DNA of 64,000 nucleotides. Origin: Populus alba (lineage: Eukaryota; Streptophyta; Magnoliopsida; Malpighiales; Salicaceae). Where the stretch lies: assembly GCF_005239225.2 (NCBI RefSeq), contig NC_133301.1, positions 5,047,157 through 5,111,156 on the forward strand, in the 5' to 3' direction. This document shows positions 1 through 10,150 of the stretch, piece by piece. Numbering within the stretch: the stretch's first letter is position 1; the number at the start of each line of letters is the position of its first letter. Below the pieces are notes generated by a model. It saw nothing but the letters and a program-made list of their open reading frames with translations. It was not told the DNA's origin and did no database searches. Position numbers and translations under genes: made by a program.

Positions 1-2540
1 CTAACTCTGTTGCTATCATAACTCTACTGTAATTTAGACTTCACTGCAACTTAAGCTTTGTTTCTAACTTGTTTTTTTTTTGCAATAACCGGCTATTCTA
101 GTTATAGTTTTTTTATTCATGGAATGTTAAAGGATTTATTTGCACATTTCTTGGATCCTAAGGCCCACCGTTTCTATTTCAAACTCTCAATTGTAGTGGG
201 ATGTTCAACACCATTAGTTTCCTTATTAGATTTGGAGACCAATCTCATCTTTCATCTTGTGTCTGGATTGTCGTCTTCAAAATGATTTTATCTGACCTGA
301 CATCCATCATAAAAGTTGTATTCCTTGATGTGTAGATGATTTTGAGCTTTTGAATCATATGATTTTTGATATTTGAGACTCAAGATATGCTTATTTGAAT
401 CTATAGTGTGAAAGCGGAGAATCCTGCTGCAAGTAGGATTTCAATCCAATTTTATAGGTTTGATTAGTGGTCCAAACAAACTCGAATTTCTGCCCATAAT
501 ATCTTTTTAGAAACCTTGATAAGTGTACTTTAACTTTTATGCAGCTCAAAATACATAAAAAAAAATAAACTCACAAAGTTTAACATTCTGAAATTATAAC
601 ATGATGAAAAACTATCACAAGAAGCAAGGTCCGAAACATAAAATGCAGAAATTCATATCTTTTAGCAAGTAATTCACAAAGTTTCTTAAGCATGCTAAAC
701 TCATAAAAATAACTTCCAATCAGCTCAAAATACATAAAAAAAAAATAGTGTAAAAGAAATACAAACATATGTATATTTTGCACTTATCAAATTCCCCCAC
801 ACTTAGCTTTTGCACATCCTTGGGCAAAATTTCAATTTTACTTTTTCTAATATAAAAAATGTAATGCCATCAATGAACAACAATTAAACTCTCAAACCAT
901 TATAACATATCATGAATGACATTCCAATCAATTTAAATTTTTTTTATCAAGTGTTTTTACTTTAGAATAAAACAACCAAATAGTAGATCTCACATGAATG
1001 ATCACTTAATTCTCATGTGTATGAAATGTTATTGTTTCACTTAAATTCATTACAATGGAAATGATCTACCATAAGCTTGCGAATCATCTCACTCTCCACC
1101 ATTTAGATTACATTTATTTCACAAATTATAAGGTCTTTTCAAGGGTTGTAATGTGGCTTGCTTTAGGGTGGGAAATCTTTGGTAAGGTATAGCTTAAAAG
1201 CCATCGAAACCAATGAAAAAAAAAACCCCAAAACAAGATATAGAATATTAAACACTCCCTCTAACCATTTTGAACTTGACAAATATTAAAGCTACATCAT
1301 TCTTTTTTTATTGGAAAATTGATCATTCAACAAAACAAAAATTTGGTTCAAACTAAAGGACAATTTTTAACCTTTCTAAAACTTCAAACCTTCACAATAA
1401 TGTTTTTTTTTTTTAGGAATCAAAGATATAAAAGATTGAACAAATTCCTCAATTTTCCATCATAATATCATGTGGCTTGTGTTTTTTTTTTTTTTTTCCA
1501 AAGTAAAAGATTGTTCCCCCGCACCTGACATAGCCACTTCTGAATTTAAGACACCCCCGCACTTATTTCATTTATTCTCATGCTTGTATAATGATATATG
1601 ATGCTTCATTAGTTTTATGGCTTGGGTAAGGAACTGTTTGGTTTAAGACTTGTAATGCAGGTTTATAATCAAAGAAAAGTCCATCAACTCAAAAAGGGTT
1701 CCAAGGGAAATATTTATCAAAAGGTGGGTTGCTAGGCTAGATAAGATACATAATAAAGAATGCCTTAATCATGGTCATGTATGCATGTAAAAGTATGGTT
1801 TTGATTAGAATTAAAGCAAGTTCTAGAGACACAAAACCAATGTAAAAAAATCACACATGAAAGGAAAATAAAGACTAATATGGATGTGTCAGTAATGAGG
1901 CTCAAATTCTCACAAGCTTGTGTCTACTAAATCAAGTTACTTTAGTCCCAAAGAAAATAGCTTGACTAAACAATCTTTTAAAAAAAACAAAATCATCATT
2001 CAATCATGTTATGATTTTTTTATGAGCTCAATTGAGAATTCATTAGTGATATTAATAATTGACTAAACAATTTTTTTTTTTTTTTTTAAAAAAGGATCAT
2101 TACCTGGGCCTTGCCCTAAGTCAAGCCCCGAATTTAGTTTTAAAACTATAATAATAATCACTTTTATTATTATTTTTTATTTAATGAATAAAAATAAAAA
2201 ATATTGTCTTTGAAGACATATCCTCTTTGTAACTTCTCATTTGAAAGTATAGAAATTCACTTTAAAATTATTTTAGAAATAAATTTATTTTTATGTTTAT
2301 CTCTTTTTTTTTTAACAAAATACATTTCTGACTGTATTATTTATATTCTTTTTATCTCAGGATAGTAATAAAAAATTACCTAAAAAAAACTTTCAAGTAT
2401 AGCTTCTTTACATTTCAATAGCTCCTTTATTTTGAAGAAATCCATATAGGGCCTACTTTATTGAAAAGGATCATCTCAACTTCTTTTTCTCGTAAAGTTT
2501 TTATTTTCTCTAGTAAGTGACAGGAATTTGGGATTTTTTT
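1..2540. other. AT-rich gene-free stretch, possible retroelement remains
   Basis: No supportable gene is seen; open frames here are short and of low complexity. At about 790-830 the minus strand reads a motif ending in AAGCTAAGTGTGGGGGAA. This resembles the 'TTAAGTGTGGGGG' sequence found near the 3' end of the internal region in many Athila/Tat-type Ty3/gypsy elements. A second C-rich stretch at about 1515-1560 is similar. The rest is A/T-rich with homopolymer runs. The retroelement assignment rests on recalled motifs only. Confidence 0.35.
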
Positions 2541-3840
2541 TTTGGAAAAGAAAGTGATGTTTAGATTGTTGATTAGCTTCGGCTAATGGCATCCAATATA
2601 CATGATCGGTTTGTGATTGTTGATTAGCTCTAGCTAAAGGCATTCAAGATGGATGACCAGGTTGTACTTGATGATTAACTTCGGCTAATGGCATCCGAGA
2701 TTGGTGATTGAGTTGTGATTGTTGATTAGCTTCGGTGAATAGCATCTGAGATGGATGATTGGTTTGTGGTTGTTGATTAGCTTCGGCTAATGGCATCCAA
2801 GATGGATGAATGGATTGCACTTCATGATTAGTTTTGGTAAATGACATTCTAGATGAATGACCGAGTTGATTATGATGATTGGATTTGGCTAATGGTATCC
2901 ATAAAAATGATGAGTTTGATTTCATGATTAGTTTTAGGTTAATGACATCTGAGACTGATGGCTAAGTTTAAATGTTGCAGTTAGCTATGGTTAAAAGTAT
3001 CAAAGGTGAATGATAGGGTTAAGGTGAAGTAATTAACCATGACTAATGTTAAACTTCTCCACAACTCATATGGAGAGATTGGGGTGTGTGAGTGAGAAAA
3101 ATACATTTAACAAAATAATAAGGTATGTATAATGCATATAAGAAATAAAAGAAGGAATCTATACATTCTAAGTTAATAACAAAAAGTAACGAAAACATAC
3201 TTCTAGTTGTTTATTATTATGTTAGATTATTTACTATTCTTGTATCCATATTGTTTTTGTAATATGGACATCACACAATCAAGGTGCGTAGGAAAGCCCG
3301 TTCCACGGGTTCACATATTTTGAAAGGTGATATGTAATAGTACTTAGGTGTTATGTTGAATATTTACCATTTAGCACTTTTGTAAGGACTTGTAATGAAA
3401 ATTGTAATGGAACATGGATGTGGATGTGCGAACATGTAGATATGATGTTATGAATATATTATGTGGTATTATCTTTTATGAGGATGTTGTGTTGTGAGAT
3501 CACATAAGGATCGTATGAAAGAAAATACTAGCTGTGTAAAATTATTGTTCGGAACTCGTGTATAAACTCGTGTTGATAATGAGACTAGAACAAGAATGCA
3601 AACTCATGAGTATGTCAATATGATGTAATGTAAATGTATGAATATGGAAATATAATATTGTGGTCATGTGTATGGAGTATCCGTCTTATGAGAATATTGA
3701 TTTATAAAAATTATATTTGTATGATGCCACGATAAGGAAGAAAACCTAATTACTAATTCACAGAATGTCATTGTGAGAAGTATCGAGAACTTAAAAAAAA
3801 ATCCTATCAATTTTGGATTTGAAATAGTCGGGTTGTTACA
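2540..3840 (-). mobile_element. LTR-like retrotransposon fragment (TGTAACAACCC end)
   Basis: Read on the minus strand from 3840, this begins TGTAACAACCCGAC, a typical plant gypsy LTR start. It then runs through sequence clearly homologous to the plus-strand element starting at 19260. For example, TACAAGAATAGTAAATAATC here matches TACAAGAATTATAAATAATC there, followed in both by AATAAACAACTAGAAG. Both copies then enter a 51-bp tandem repeat (here 2571-2960). Homology is not visible below about 2540, so I treat the copy as truncated there or continuing as diverged internal sequence. The end at 3840 lies directly against Tnp2 coding sequence of the CACTA element to the right. Confidence 0.65.
2571..2960 (-). 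repeat. 51-bp tandem minisatellite, about 8 copies
   Basis: The motif GATTAGCTTCGGCTAATGGC, or a close variant, starts at about 2571, 2622, 2673, 2724, 2775, 2826, 2877 and 2926, giving a period of 51 bp. Because 51 is a multiple of three, the minus strand stays open for 93 codons (2644-2925). That frame is best read as a repeat artefact rather than a gene. The same 51-bp unit occurs in fewer copies at 20003-20140 in the related element. Confidence 0.85.
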
Positions 3841-4068
3841 AAACCCCTCGGTTTAGGATACCAAAAAATTAACATGTGTCTAAACTTCTGCAACTTGTAC
3901 TACCTTAAAATTGTTCAGTTAGTCGAGTGCATGATATGTGAGCATTCTCATTTCAAACCCAGAACTGGCATGAGAAAGACTCTTGTAGCATATAAAAAAC
4001 TTAGATGCTTTCCAATCACACCTAGACTGCAGAGGTTATTCATGTCATCGAAGACTGCTAGCACATGA
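3841..4068 (+). pseudogene. Tnp2 transposase fragment (CACTA)
   Basis: The translation from about 3841 reads KPLGLGYQKINMC and continues for about 75 residues to a stop at 4066-4068. It is nearly identical in order to the minus-strand Tnp2 copy at 30.6-30.9 kb, sharing LVAYKKLR, FPITPRLQRLFMS and the ECM.CEHS/GHS cysteine-histidine pattern. In En/Spm elements this region belongs to the TnpD/Tnp2 transposase that cuts the element ends. Only a small N-terminal-central piece survives here; the catalytic part and the start codon are absent. A stop follows at the position where the other copy continues with HIRWH. Confidence 0.8.
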
Positions 4069-4189
4069 CATGACACCAATCACATGATGTGGTGGATGGC
4101 TTAAAACAAATATTGTCGAGACAATAGACAAACTTGAGATGATATTTACTCCATTATTTTTTAACTTGATAAAGCATTTACCCATACAT

Positions 4190-4668
4190 TTACCATATTA
4201 GGTAAAAGTTAGAGGCACAATCTAGTATAGATGGATGTATTCATTCGAGAAGTTAGATATTGCAAATGCAATGTAATTATTAATGAATTTTCATTGTTTT
4301 TCTTAACTGAAAATATTTGTTTAATTTCATACAGGTACTTGCCCAATCTTAAGAAAAAGGTTAAGAATAAGGCACATGTTGAGGCTTTGATATGTGAGGC
4401 CTATATTGTTGAGGCGATCTCAACATTTATCTTGTACTATTTCGAGCCTTATTTGAAAACAAGAATCAACTATGTTCCATGGTATGATGGTGGTGGTGAA
4501 GTGTCTTCAAGTGAAAACTTGTCAATATTCTCTAATCCTAGACGATCAACACCTAAAAATGTTATAAGAGGAAGATATTTGTTTGAAATAGAATTCAAAC
4601 AAGCACATAATTATATGCTATTTAATTGTGTTGAACCCTTTTACGCAGTAAGTATATGTCATACTTAA
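4190..4668 (+). pseudogene. DUF4218-type segment of CACTA transposase
   Basis: The segment includes a likely intron with its acceptor near 4335 (TTTCATACAG). It then reads YLPNLKKKVKNKAHVEALIC, followed by an open stretch with SIFSNPRRSTPKN, GRYLFEIEFKQAHNYMLFNC and a stop at 4666-4668. DUF4218 is the domain that follows Tnp2 in plant CACTA transposases. The matching degenerate segment of the second element lies on the minus strand at about 28.6-29.2 kb. It is separated from the Tnp2 fragment by about 120 bp where the expected intervening catalytic domain has been lost, so the gene is a deletion derivative. Confidence 0.75.
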
Positions 4669-4984
4669 ACTTTGTTATAAGTGGACTATTTATTTATTGT
4701 AATATTACAAACTCATACATTTTTGAAAACCTTATGGGAGAATCACGCTGCAACTAGGTAACAATGAGGATAACGCAAATGACAATATGATATTTTTTAA
4801 TATATATATATTAAAATCTAATTTGTCATTAACTCATATAAAATACATTTGTATCTTATAGGTTGCGTAATTTTTGGTATGAAGTGTAGAAAAAAGCAAA
4901 AAAATATGCTAGAGATAATGCTCTACTAGGCTGGAATGACGTAACAGTTTAAAGGGATTTCAAGTCTCCATACATCTCAAAGAA

Positions 4985-5821
4985 TATATGGGTGCAATAT
5001 ATTTAGCACATGATGTCTAAACGGTTCACACAATGCTCACAATTTGGTGTCAAGAACCAAACCTGGCAAATTCACGGTTCAGTTACCACGCACACCGGTG
5101 GCTCTGTTATGTTATTTTCACATGTGAACGAATGGTAAGATCAATTTTAGTGACATCTATCTTTAATTAATTTGCTGTTATTTATAAATATATTTAACTT
5201 GCAATATTTTTTTTCTTACAGGCTACGTCTGTTAGACGTGAGTCGAGCCCAATGGAGCTTTTTGTGGAGACACACGTGCAGAGTGAAGACCGCCAAAAGA
5301 GGATGCAACAATTTATCGATAATCACACTCAATATTTTGTGGTATGTTCGTTCAGCCATTTTTTTCTAAGTTATTATTTTCTTAAATTGAATTTGATGAT
5401 TTCTTTTTTATTTTTTAGCAAACATATAAGTCGGTTGAGGGAGAGATATGGGGACAATCTTTCGACCCCCTTGGATTTTAATCCAGATTTATGGATGGAG
5501 GCAGGATTGTCTGGTGGACTTAATAAAATTTGGGTGTATAGACTCTCGAACAATACGACCAAGAACTTGCAGGTGACCCATAATGTCTCAACTATTGGGA
5601 GCTTTAAATTGGTATCGAGCACCCTGTCTCAGGAGTTCATGGCCTTGCAATAACACACGACTCATCTCACCCAAAAATACTAGCAACTCTCGATGGATTA
5701 TGAAGAACTCCACCAAACGGTCATGGACATGAAATCACAGATGGGTGGTACGTGTGTGCCCTCCTTTTGGTCGTACGGTCCCGGAAACAACCAGCCTCCT
5801 CCTCCTTTGCCATTGTTCTAG
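4985..5821 (+). pseudogene. TnpA-like CACTA protein (plant transposase, Ptta/En/Spm type)
   Basis: Exon-like pieces can be followed in order. About 5008-5133 reads MSKRFTQCSQFGVKNQTW and ends at a GT donor. 5222-5341 (after a TTACAG acceptor) reads MELFVETHVQSEDRQKRMQQ and ends at GTATGT. 5419-5821 (after TTTTAG) reads RLRERYGDNLSTPLDFNPDL, then WMEAGLSGG, and ends with a proline-rich tail just before TAG. The same layout is seen on the minus strand at 25.1-26.7 kb, including the YGPGNNQPPPP-type C-terminus. In En/Spm, TnpA binds the subterminal repeats. Frameshifts near 5650 and internal stops make this copy non-functional. Confidence 0.75.
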
Positions 5822-6004
5822 TTTAATTTTTATTTATACAAATAAAATTGTAATTAAATTTGGATTTTATATTATTCAATTTTATTTTTACATATTTCAA
5901 TTTTATACAATTTTATTTGTTTAATTATTTTCTTTTTTTATTATTCTATACAATTTTATATTAATTATTCTATACAATTTTATTTGTAAAAATATTTTTT
6001 AAAT

Positions 6005-6445
6005 ATTACAAACGGAGTTACCGACGACCTCAATCCGTCGGTATTTTCTAGAGAGTTAGAAAACATTTATTGCATCCACAATCACCGACAGACTCATTCT
6101 GTTGGTGATTTTACCGATGGTAATAGCAATGGACTCAATTCGTCTATATTTTCCAAAGAGTTGAAAAAAATTTACTACATATGCCACTATCACCGATGAC
6201 AATATGTTGATTGAATTATTCTGTCGGCATATTTCCAACGGGTATTTTTTTTACGCATTTTCTGTTTGTAATACCATCACTTTTTTTTACCGACAAAATT
6301 CGCGACAAATGATGGAATTACTAATGAATGTTATATCGACGGACGCATTCCATCGGTGAATTAGTCGGTATAATTTTCACTGATGGAATGGTAATCTCAC
6401 GACAACAAAAAAATTTCATCGGTAAAACTATTAAATATTGTAGTG
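6005..6445 (+). repeat. CACTA 3' subterminal repeats and terminus
   Basis: About ten short copies, in both orientations, of a motif close to ACCGACGGA / TCCGTCGGTA crowd this stretch. Examples are CAATCCGTCGGTATT near 6031 and CATTCCATCGGTGAA near 6346. The region ends in TAGTG at 6441-6445. Such arrays are the TnpA binding sites at the ends of En/Spm-type elements. The three bases that follow are GTA; a matching left duplication cannot be checked because the left end is lost. Confidence 0.8.
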
Positions 6446-6472
6446 GTATCAAGTTCATATAATAAATTTTTG

Positions 6473-7682
6473 TTGGAAATTTATTTTAATTAACATGGTT
6501 TAAATAAATTATGGGTGAATGAGAAATTAAACTCAAATAACTCTTGGTTTTCCTACACAAATAACCCTTGATTTTTCTCAATTTAATTATTGATATACGG
6601 TAGTTAATTAATCAAAGGTAGATAATGGTGAAAATTATATCTTATATTAATTAATCAACCTTTTAGCTTTTAAAAGTCACTATAAAATGAGGTTGAAGAA
6701 AGATTTTCCAACTCAAATTTCTCAAATCCTACACATTCTTCCTCACCTCATTTTTAGTATTCTTTTTTTTATATAAATACTTTGATTTTCCTCACAAATC
6801 TAGAGCTTAGATTTATCTTGTTGGTAAATATTTGAGTTACATAATATTTGGTTTACCTAGTTTAGAAGTGTATCTAAACCAAGATGGTGTTGTTGAAATC
6901 TTGAGAGCATATAGCAAACATCCTAGTTGCACTAGTAAAGATTAATAATATTTTAAGAACAAAGTATTTATCATTAACAATAACAAAAGATTCATTACTT
7001 TAAAATGTTTCAACAAGTAAATACCCTTCTTGTCTTAATTTATGCATAGTTAATTTTATTATTAGAATGCATGCTAGGATATATATATCAATTACAAATT
7101 TGAATATATGCTTAGTATGTATACTAGTATTATATTATTATTTTTATGTTGAAAGCATACTTGTCATTAATTATGCTTTTACTTTCTTATAGTTTTAAAC
7201 ATGTATAAACTATAGGCTTTTGTTAGACATCTTTTGCTTAGCATACCTTGTGATGATAAACTAAACATTATTGCTCACCGGTCTAATATATATTTACAAA
7301 CTTTGATTTACAATCTTAAGGATTTATTCTTTAATTTTATATTCAAATTTGTTTAGTTTATCTTGTGAGAAAAAAATTATGAAAATAATAGTATCGATTA
7401 ATTGTGAAAGAGGTTTTTAACATCTTTAAAGTTGAAGTTAATATTTAAGTTCCTTTTAAATTGTTATATTCTCACATATAGATTTAATTTTATTTCTATA
7501 TACTTTAATCTACAACCTTTTTGTATGTTATGATTTTTTTTTTGTTTAATTTTAGAAGGTTGCTATATATTTTTGTTTTAAAGTTATAGTTTATCTTTTT
7601 CGATAAGTAAATTATTAATTTGTTTATGATAGTTTATTCTATCTTGATTATACTTTATAAGATTAGTATCAAAGTTATCTGG
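6473..7682 (+). mobile_element. Ty1/copia-type LTR, copy 1, with degenerate primer-binding site
   Basis: Starts TGTTGGAAATTTATTTTAAT at 6473. A TATA box lies near 6681 (CTATAAAATGAGG). The sequence matches the copies at 7.96-8.62 kb and 57.7-59.6 kb, sharing AATCTAGAGCTTA and AACAATAACAAAAG-type blocks in the same order. At about 7664 it reads TTAGTATCAAAGTTATC, a decayed version of TTGGTATCAGAGC, the primer-binding site complementary to initiator tRNA-Met. That places the LTR end just before it. Confidence 0.65.
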
Positions 7683-7959
7683 TCAATTTTGTTCACATAT
7701 ACGTTATTGTTTACATAGATAGAAAGTTAGTGCGGTGAATATATATGATCTAAAAAGTTATGTTTAAGGTTGGGTTTTAAACGGGACTATCTGTGACCTC
7801 TTCAATCTTTCCTGTGAATTTACTTGGTGAAAATAATATTTACACGATACTATTTATGTATACGGTACAATTCATAAGTAAAATAATGATAATTGAATAA
7901 ATCTCAGTGAACAAAATAAAGCTTAACATAGTAACCCAAGAAAATGAATGATTGTGGAT

Positions 7960-8622
7960 TTTATCTTTTTTAATTTAAATATTTTTATTAATTCTTCATT
8001 CTTTGAACTTTTAAAATTCACTATCAAAAGGGAGTGAAGGAAGAGTTTCCAATTAAAATTTCTCAAATTCCACTTACTCTTCTGGCCTCACCTCGTTTTT
8101 AGTATTTTTGTTCTTTTTTTTATGTCTTAGTTTTTCTCTCAAATCTAGAGCTTAAGTTTATTTTGTTGAGAGATATTTAAGTAAAACAATCTTTAGTTCA
8201 AAAAAATTGTTTATAAATGTATTTAAAACAAGGTGATGTTGTTAGAATATTGTGAGGCATTTTGCAAATATCATAGTTTTACAAGTAAAGAGCAATAAAA
8301 CAACAAAAGATTCATTACTTTAAAGTATTTTAACAAGTATCTTTTTTATTTTAATTTAAGCATAGTTAATTTTATTATTAGTATGCATATATGTATTTTT
8401 TATTTTATATCAATTGTAAATTTGAATATTTGTTTAGTATACATGCTAGTATTCTATTGTTATTTTTGTATTGAAAACATGTTTGCCATAATTAGTTCTC
8501 CTTTTACATGCTTAGTTATAAACTTGTATAAACTTCAAGTTTTTTTTAAATGTCTTTTGTTTAGCATGCCTATAAGATAATAAACGAAATTTCTTTACTC
8601 CCTGTTCTAATATATATAAAAT
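7960..8622 (+). mobile_element. Copia LTR, copy 2 (partial)
   Basis: Repeats the core of copy 1 in the same orientation: TTTCTCAAATTCCACTTACT, CTCAAATCTAGAGCTTAAG, TTCATTACTTTAAAGTATTT and the AAGCATAGTTAATTTTATTA block. It stops near 8620, just before the ankyrin pseudogene. It has no visible start matching 6473 and no primer-binding site, so it is a partial copy. The 280 bp between copies 1 and 2 looks like leader sequence with no gene. Confidence 0.6.
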
Positions 8623-8679
8623 GCTGAGCTAAAGTCATACGAATTGTACTGGTTAGTGGTTGGAGGTTTATTTTCATAC

Positions 8680-9150
8680 CTCAATTTCTCTATCGGCTAC
8701 TGCTAGGTGCAGGACAGTTGAGCCATCCTCATCCTTAGAATTGATAAATCCACTTTCTTTGATTGTCTCTACCAAAAATGTTGAAGCATCTATCTGGTAG
8801 TGTTTAACACAGAGATGCAGGATGGGTTGACCAGTAACAGTGCTTTTACTACTTCAAGGTGCCCATTTGCTGTTGCCCAGTGAAGCGGAGATGATCTGCG
8901 GAAATCTAGTTCTTTAGCAAATACAGGTGTTTGACTTGAAATATTTCTTTCAAATTCCAAGTGTCCAAGCATGGCAGATATGTGCAGAGGTGTCCCTGCA
9001 AAACAATCTGTAGTAAATCTATCAAGAACAAGCTTATCCTCTTCAAGCAATCTCTACAAAGAATTTCCATTCCCTTCCACCGCTACTTCGTGAAGTTCTA
9101 TAAGCATTTCCTCCCGCAATCCTGTTTGTATGTGCAGCATTTGCTTCCAT
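8680..9150 (-). pseudogene. Ankyrin-repeat protein pseudogene fragment
   Basis: On the minus strand the translation shows RLLEEDKLVLDRF, then GTPLHISAMLGHLEF and SPLHWATANGHLEVVKALLL, two ankyrin repeats with the TPLH/SPLH and GH.E.V signatures. After a frameshift it shows LHLCVKHYQ and DEDGSTVLHLAVADREIE, ending at a GT donor at 8679. This matches the N-terminal half of plant ankyrin proteins with a C-terminal PGG membrane domain (ITN1/BDA1-like), which act in stress and defence. It is broken: an in-frame stop precedes RLLEEDK near 9050, a deletion plus frameshift follows LLLVNP near 8820, and no downstream exon or PGG domain is seen. A copia LTR abuts its 3' side. Confidence 0.75.
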
Positions 9151-10150
9151 GAGGATGATTAGTCTCTGGATTCTACTTAATTTAATAATACGAGGACAAC
9201 TTATTCTCTAGTGTGAAAAGACCACTTATTCAAGGTCAAAACTCAAGAATCTGAGGCCTAACTAAGTAGCATAAAATATGAAATAAGTAACATGTAAATT
9301 TGCAGTTCTCTTTCCAGTCATCCTCGTGTGTTCTTAAATACTGATAGGATTCAAGATATATTCAAGATATTGACAGATTTGTATAGCTATAATTTAGGCA
9401 AGCTATAAAATAGGCAAACAATATGATATTGTATAGTTGTTACAGATTTGCAGATGACTATAAATGCAACAGAATCCCAACCTTAAAAGGGTTGAGCTAT
9501 TCTTTCTAAATATTCTCTCTATTCTTTCAAATACAACTAGCACACTGTTCAAAACTTATGGTTCTAAAGAAAAAGCTTTTCTAATGCGAGCAATAAAGTC
9601 CTCTCATGTGGTCAATAACTCAATATGAATGACTTGTAAATCTCTCACTATCTTGGTTACAATGGAGCCTTCTCTAAGCAGAAACTTCCTTCAATACTGA
9701 CATAAAAATATATTGTTTTATTAAAAAAAAAAAAAAAAACAACAACAACTAGAAGTCATAATCATATAGTGAAATGGCGAGATAGTTTTGTTAATTTAAG
9801 GCCTGTACCATGTAATTTTGTTTCGGAGGTTAATGAGGTCCCCATAGTTGTTATGTTTAAGAATTCGGTAGTTGACAAGCTAGATATGAGCAGAGGAGTT
9901 CCCTGCAACATGGCCAGCATGAAAATTAGTGATATGTACGTCCATTGTTGCAGTAATTGTATAAGAAAAGAAAACGAAATATTGTATTATGAAAGAAATA
10001 ATTTTGAATTAACATTCATAAAACAAGAAAAAAAGAAGTGATGCAGATAGATGTGGGATTGAAAGGTGATTATTCTGATTGTAATTAGGCCATTCTAAGG
10101 GATTGTGATCAGAATTTCTGCGTTGGCTTGGCTGGCGTACCATATTAGAC
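9151..10150. other. Intergenic stretch without recognised feature
   Basis: AT-rich sequence with a poly-A run at 9721-9738. An open frame of 90 codons (9769-10041, plus) has no recognisable domain, biased composition or upstream signals, so I do not call it. The segment may include former upstream sequence of the ankyrin pseudogene. Confidence 0.4.

Larger units (their letters stand above)
3841..6445 (+). mobile_element. CACTA (En/Spm) DNA transposon, 5'-truncated
   Basis: In order on the plus strand this holds a Tnp2 transposase fragment, a DUF4218-type segment, a TnpA-like gene and a 3' subterminal region. The subterminal region (about 6010-6440) is full of short direct and inverted copies of an ACCGACGGA-like motif. 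The right terminus is TAGTG at 6441-6445 (CACTACAATATT read inward). The left part is missing: the element begins in mid-Tnp2 exactly where the neighbouring LTR ends. All coding parts carry stops or frameshifts, so it is non-autonomous now. Confidence 0.85.

Noticed and set aside
2644..2925. 93-residue open frame with repeated motif, minus strand
   Set aside because: The 51-bp repeat unit is a multiple of three, which keeps the frame open by construction; no homologous domain recognised.
2571..2960. Regularly spaced repeats as a possible CRISPR-like array
   Set aside because: Units are contiguous and diverged with no unique spacers, and the genome is a plant nuclear genome.
9769..10041. 90-residue open frame, plus strand
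   Set aside because: No recognisable domain, no splice or promoter context, isolated in repeat-rich DNA.
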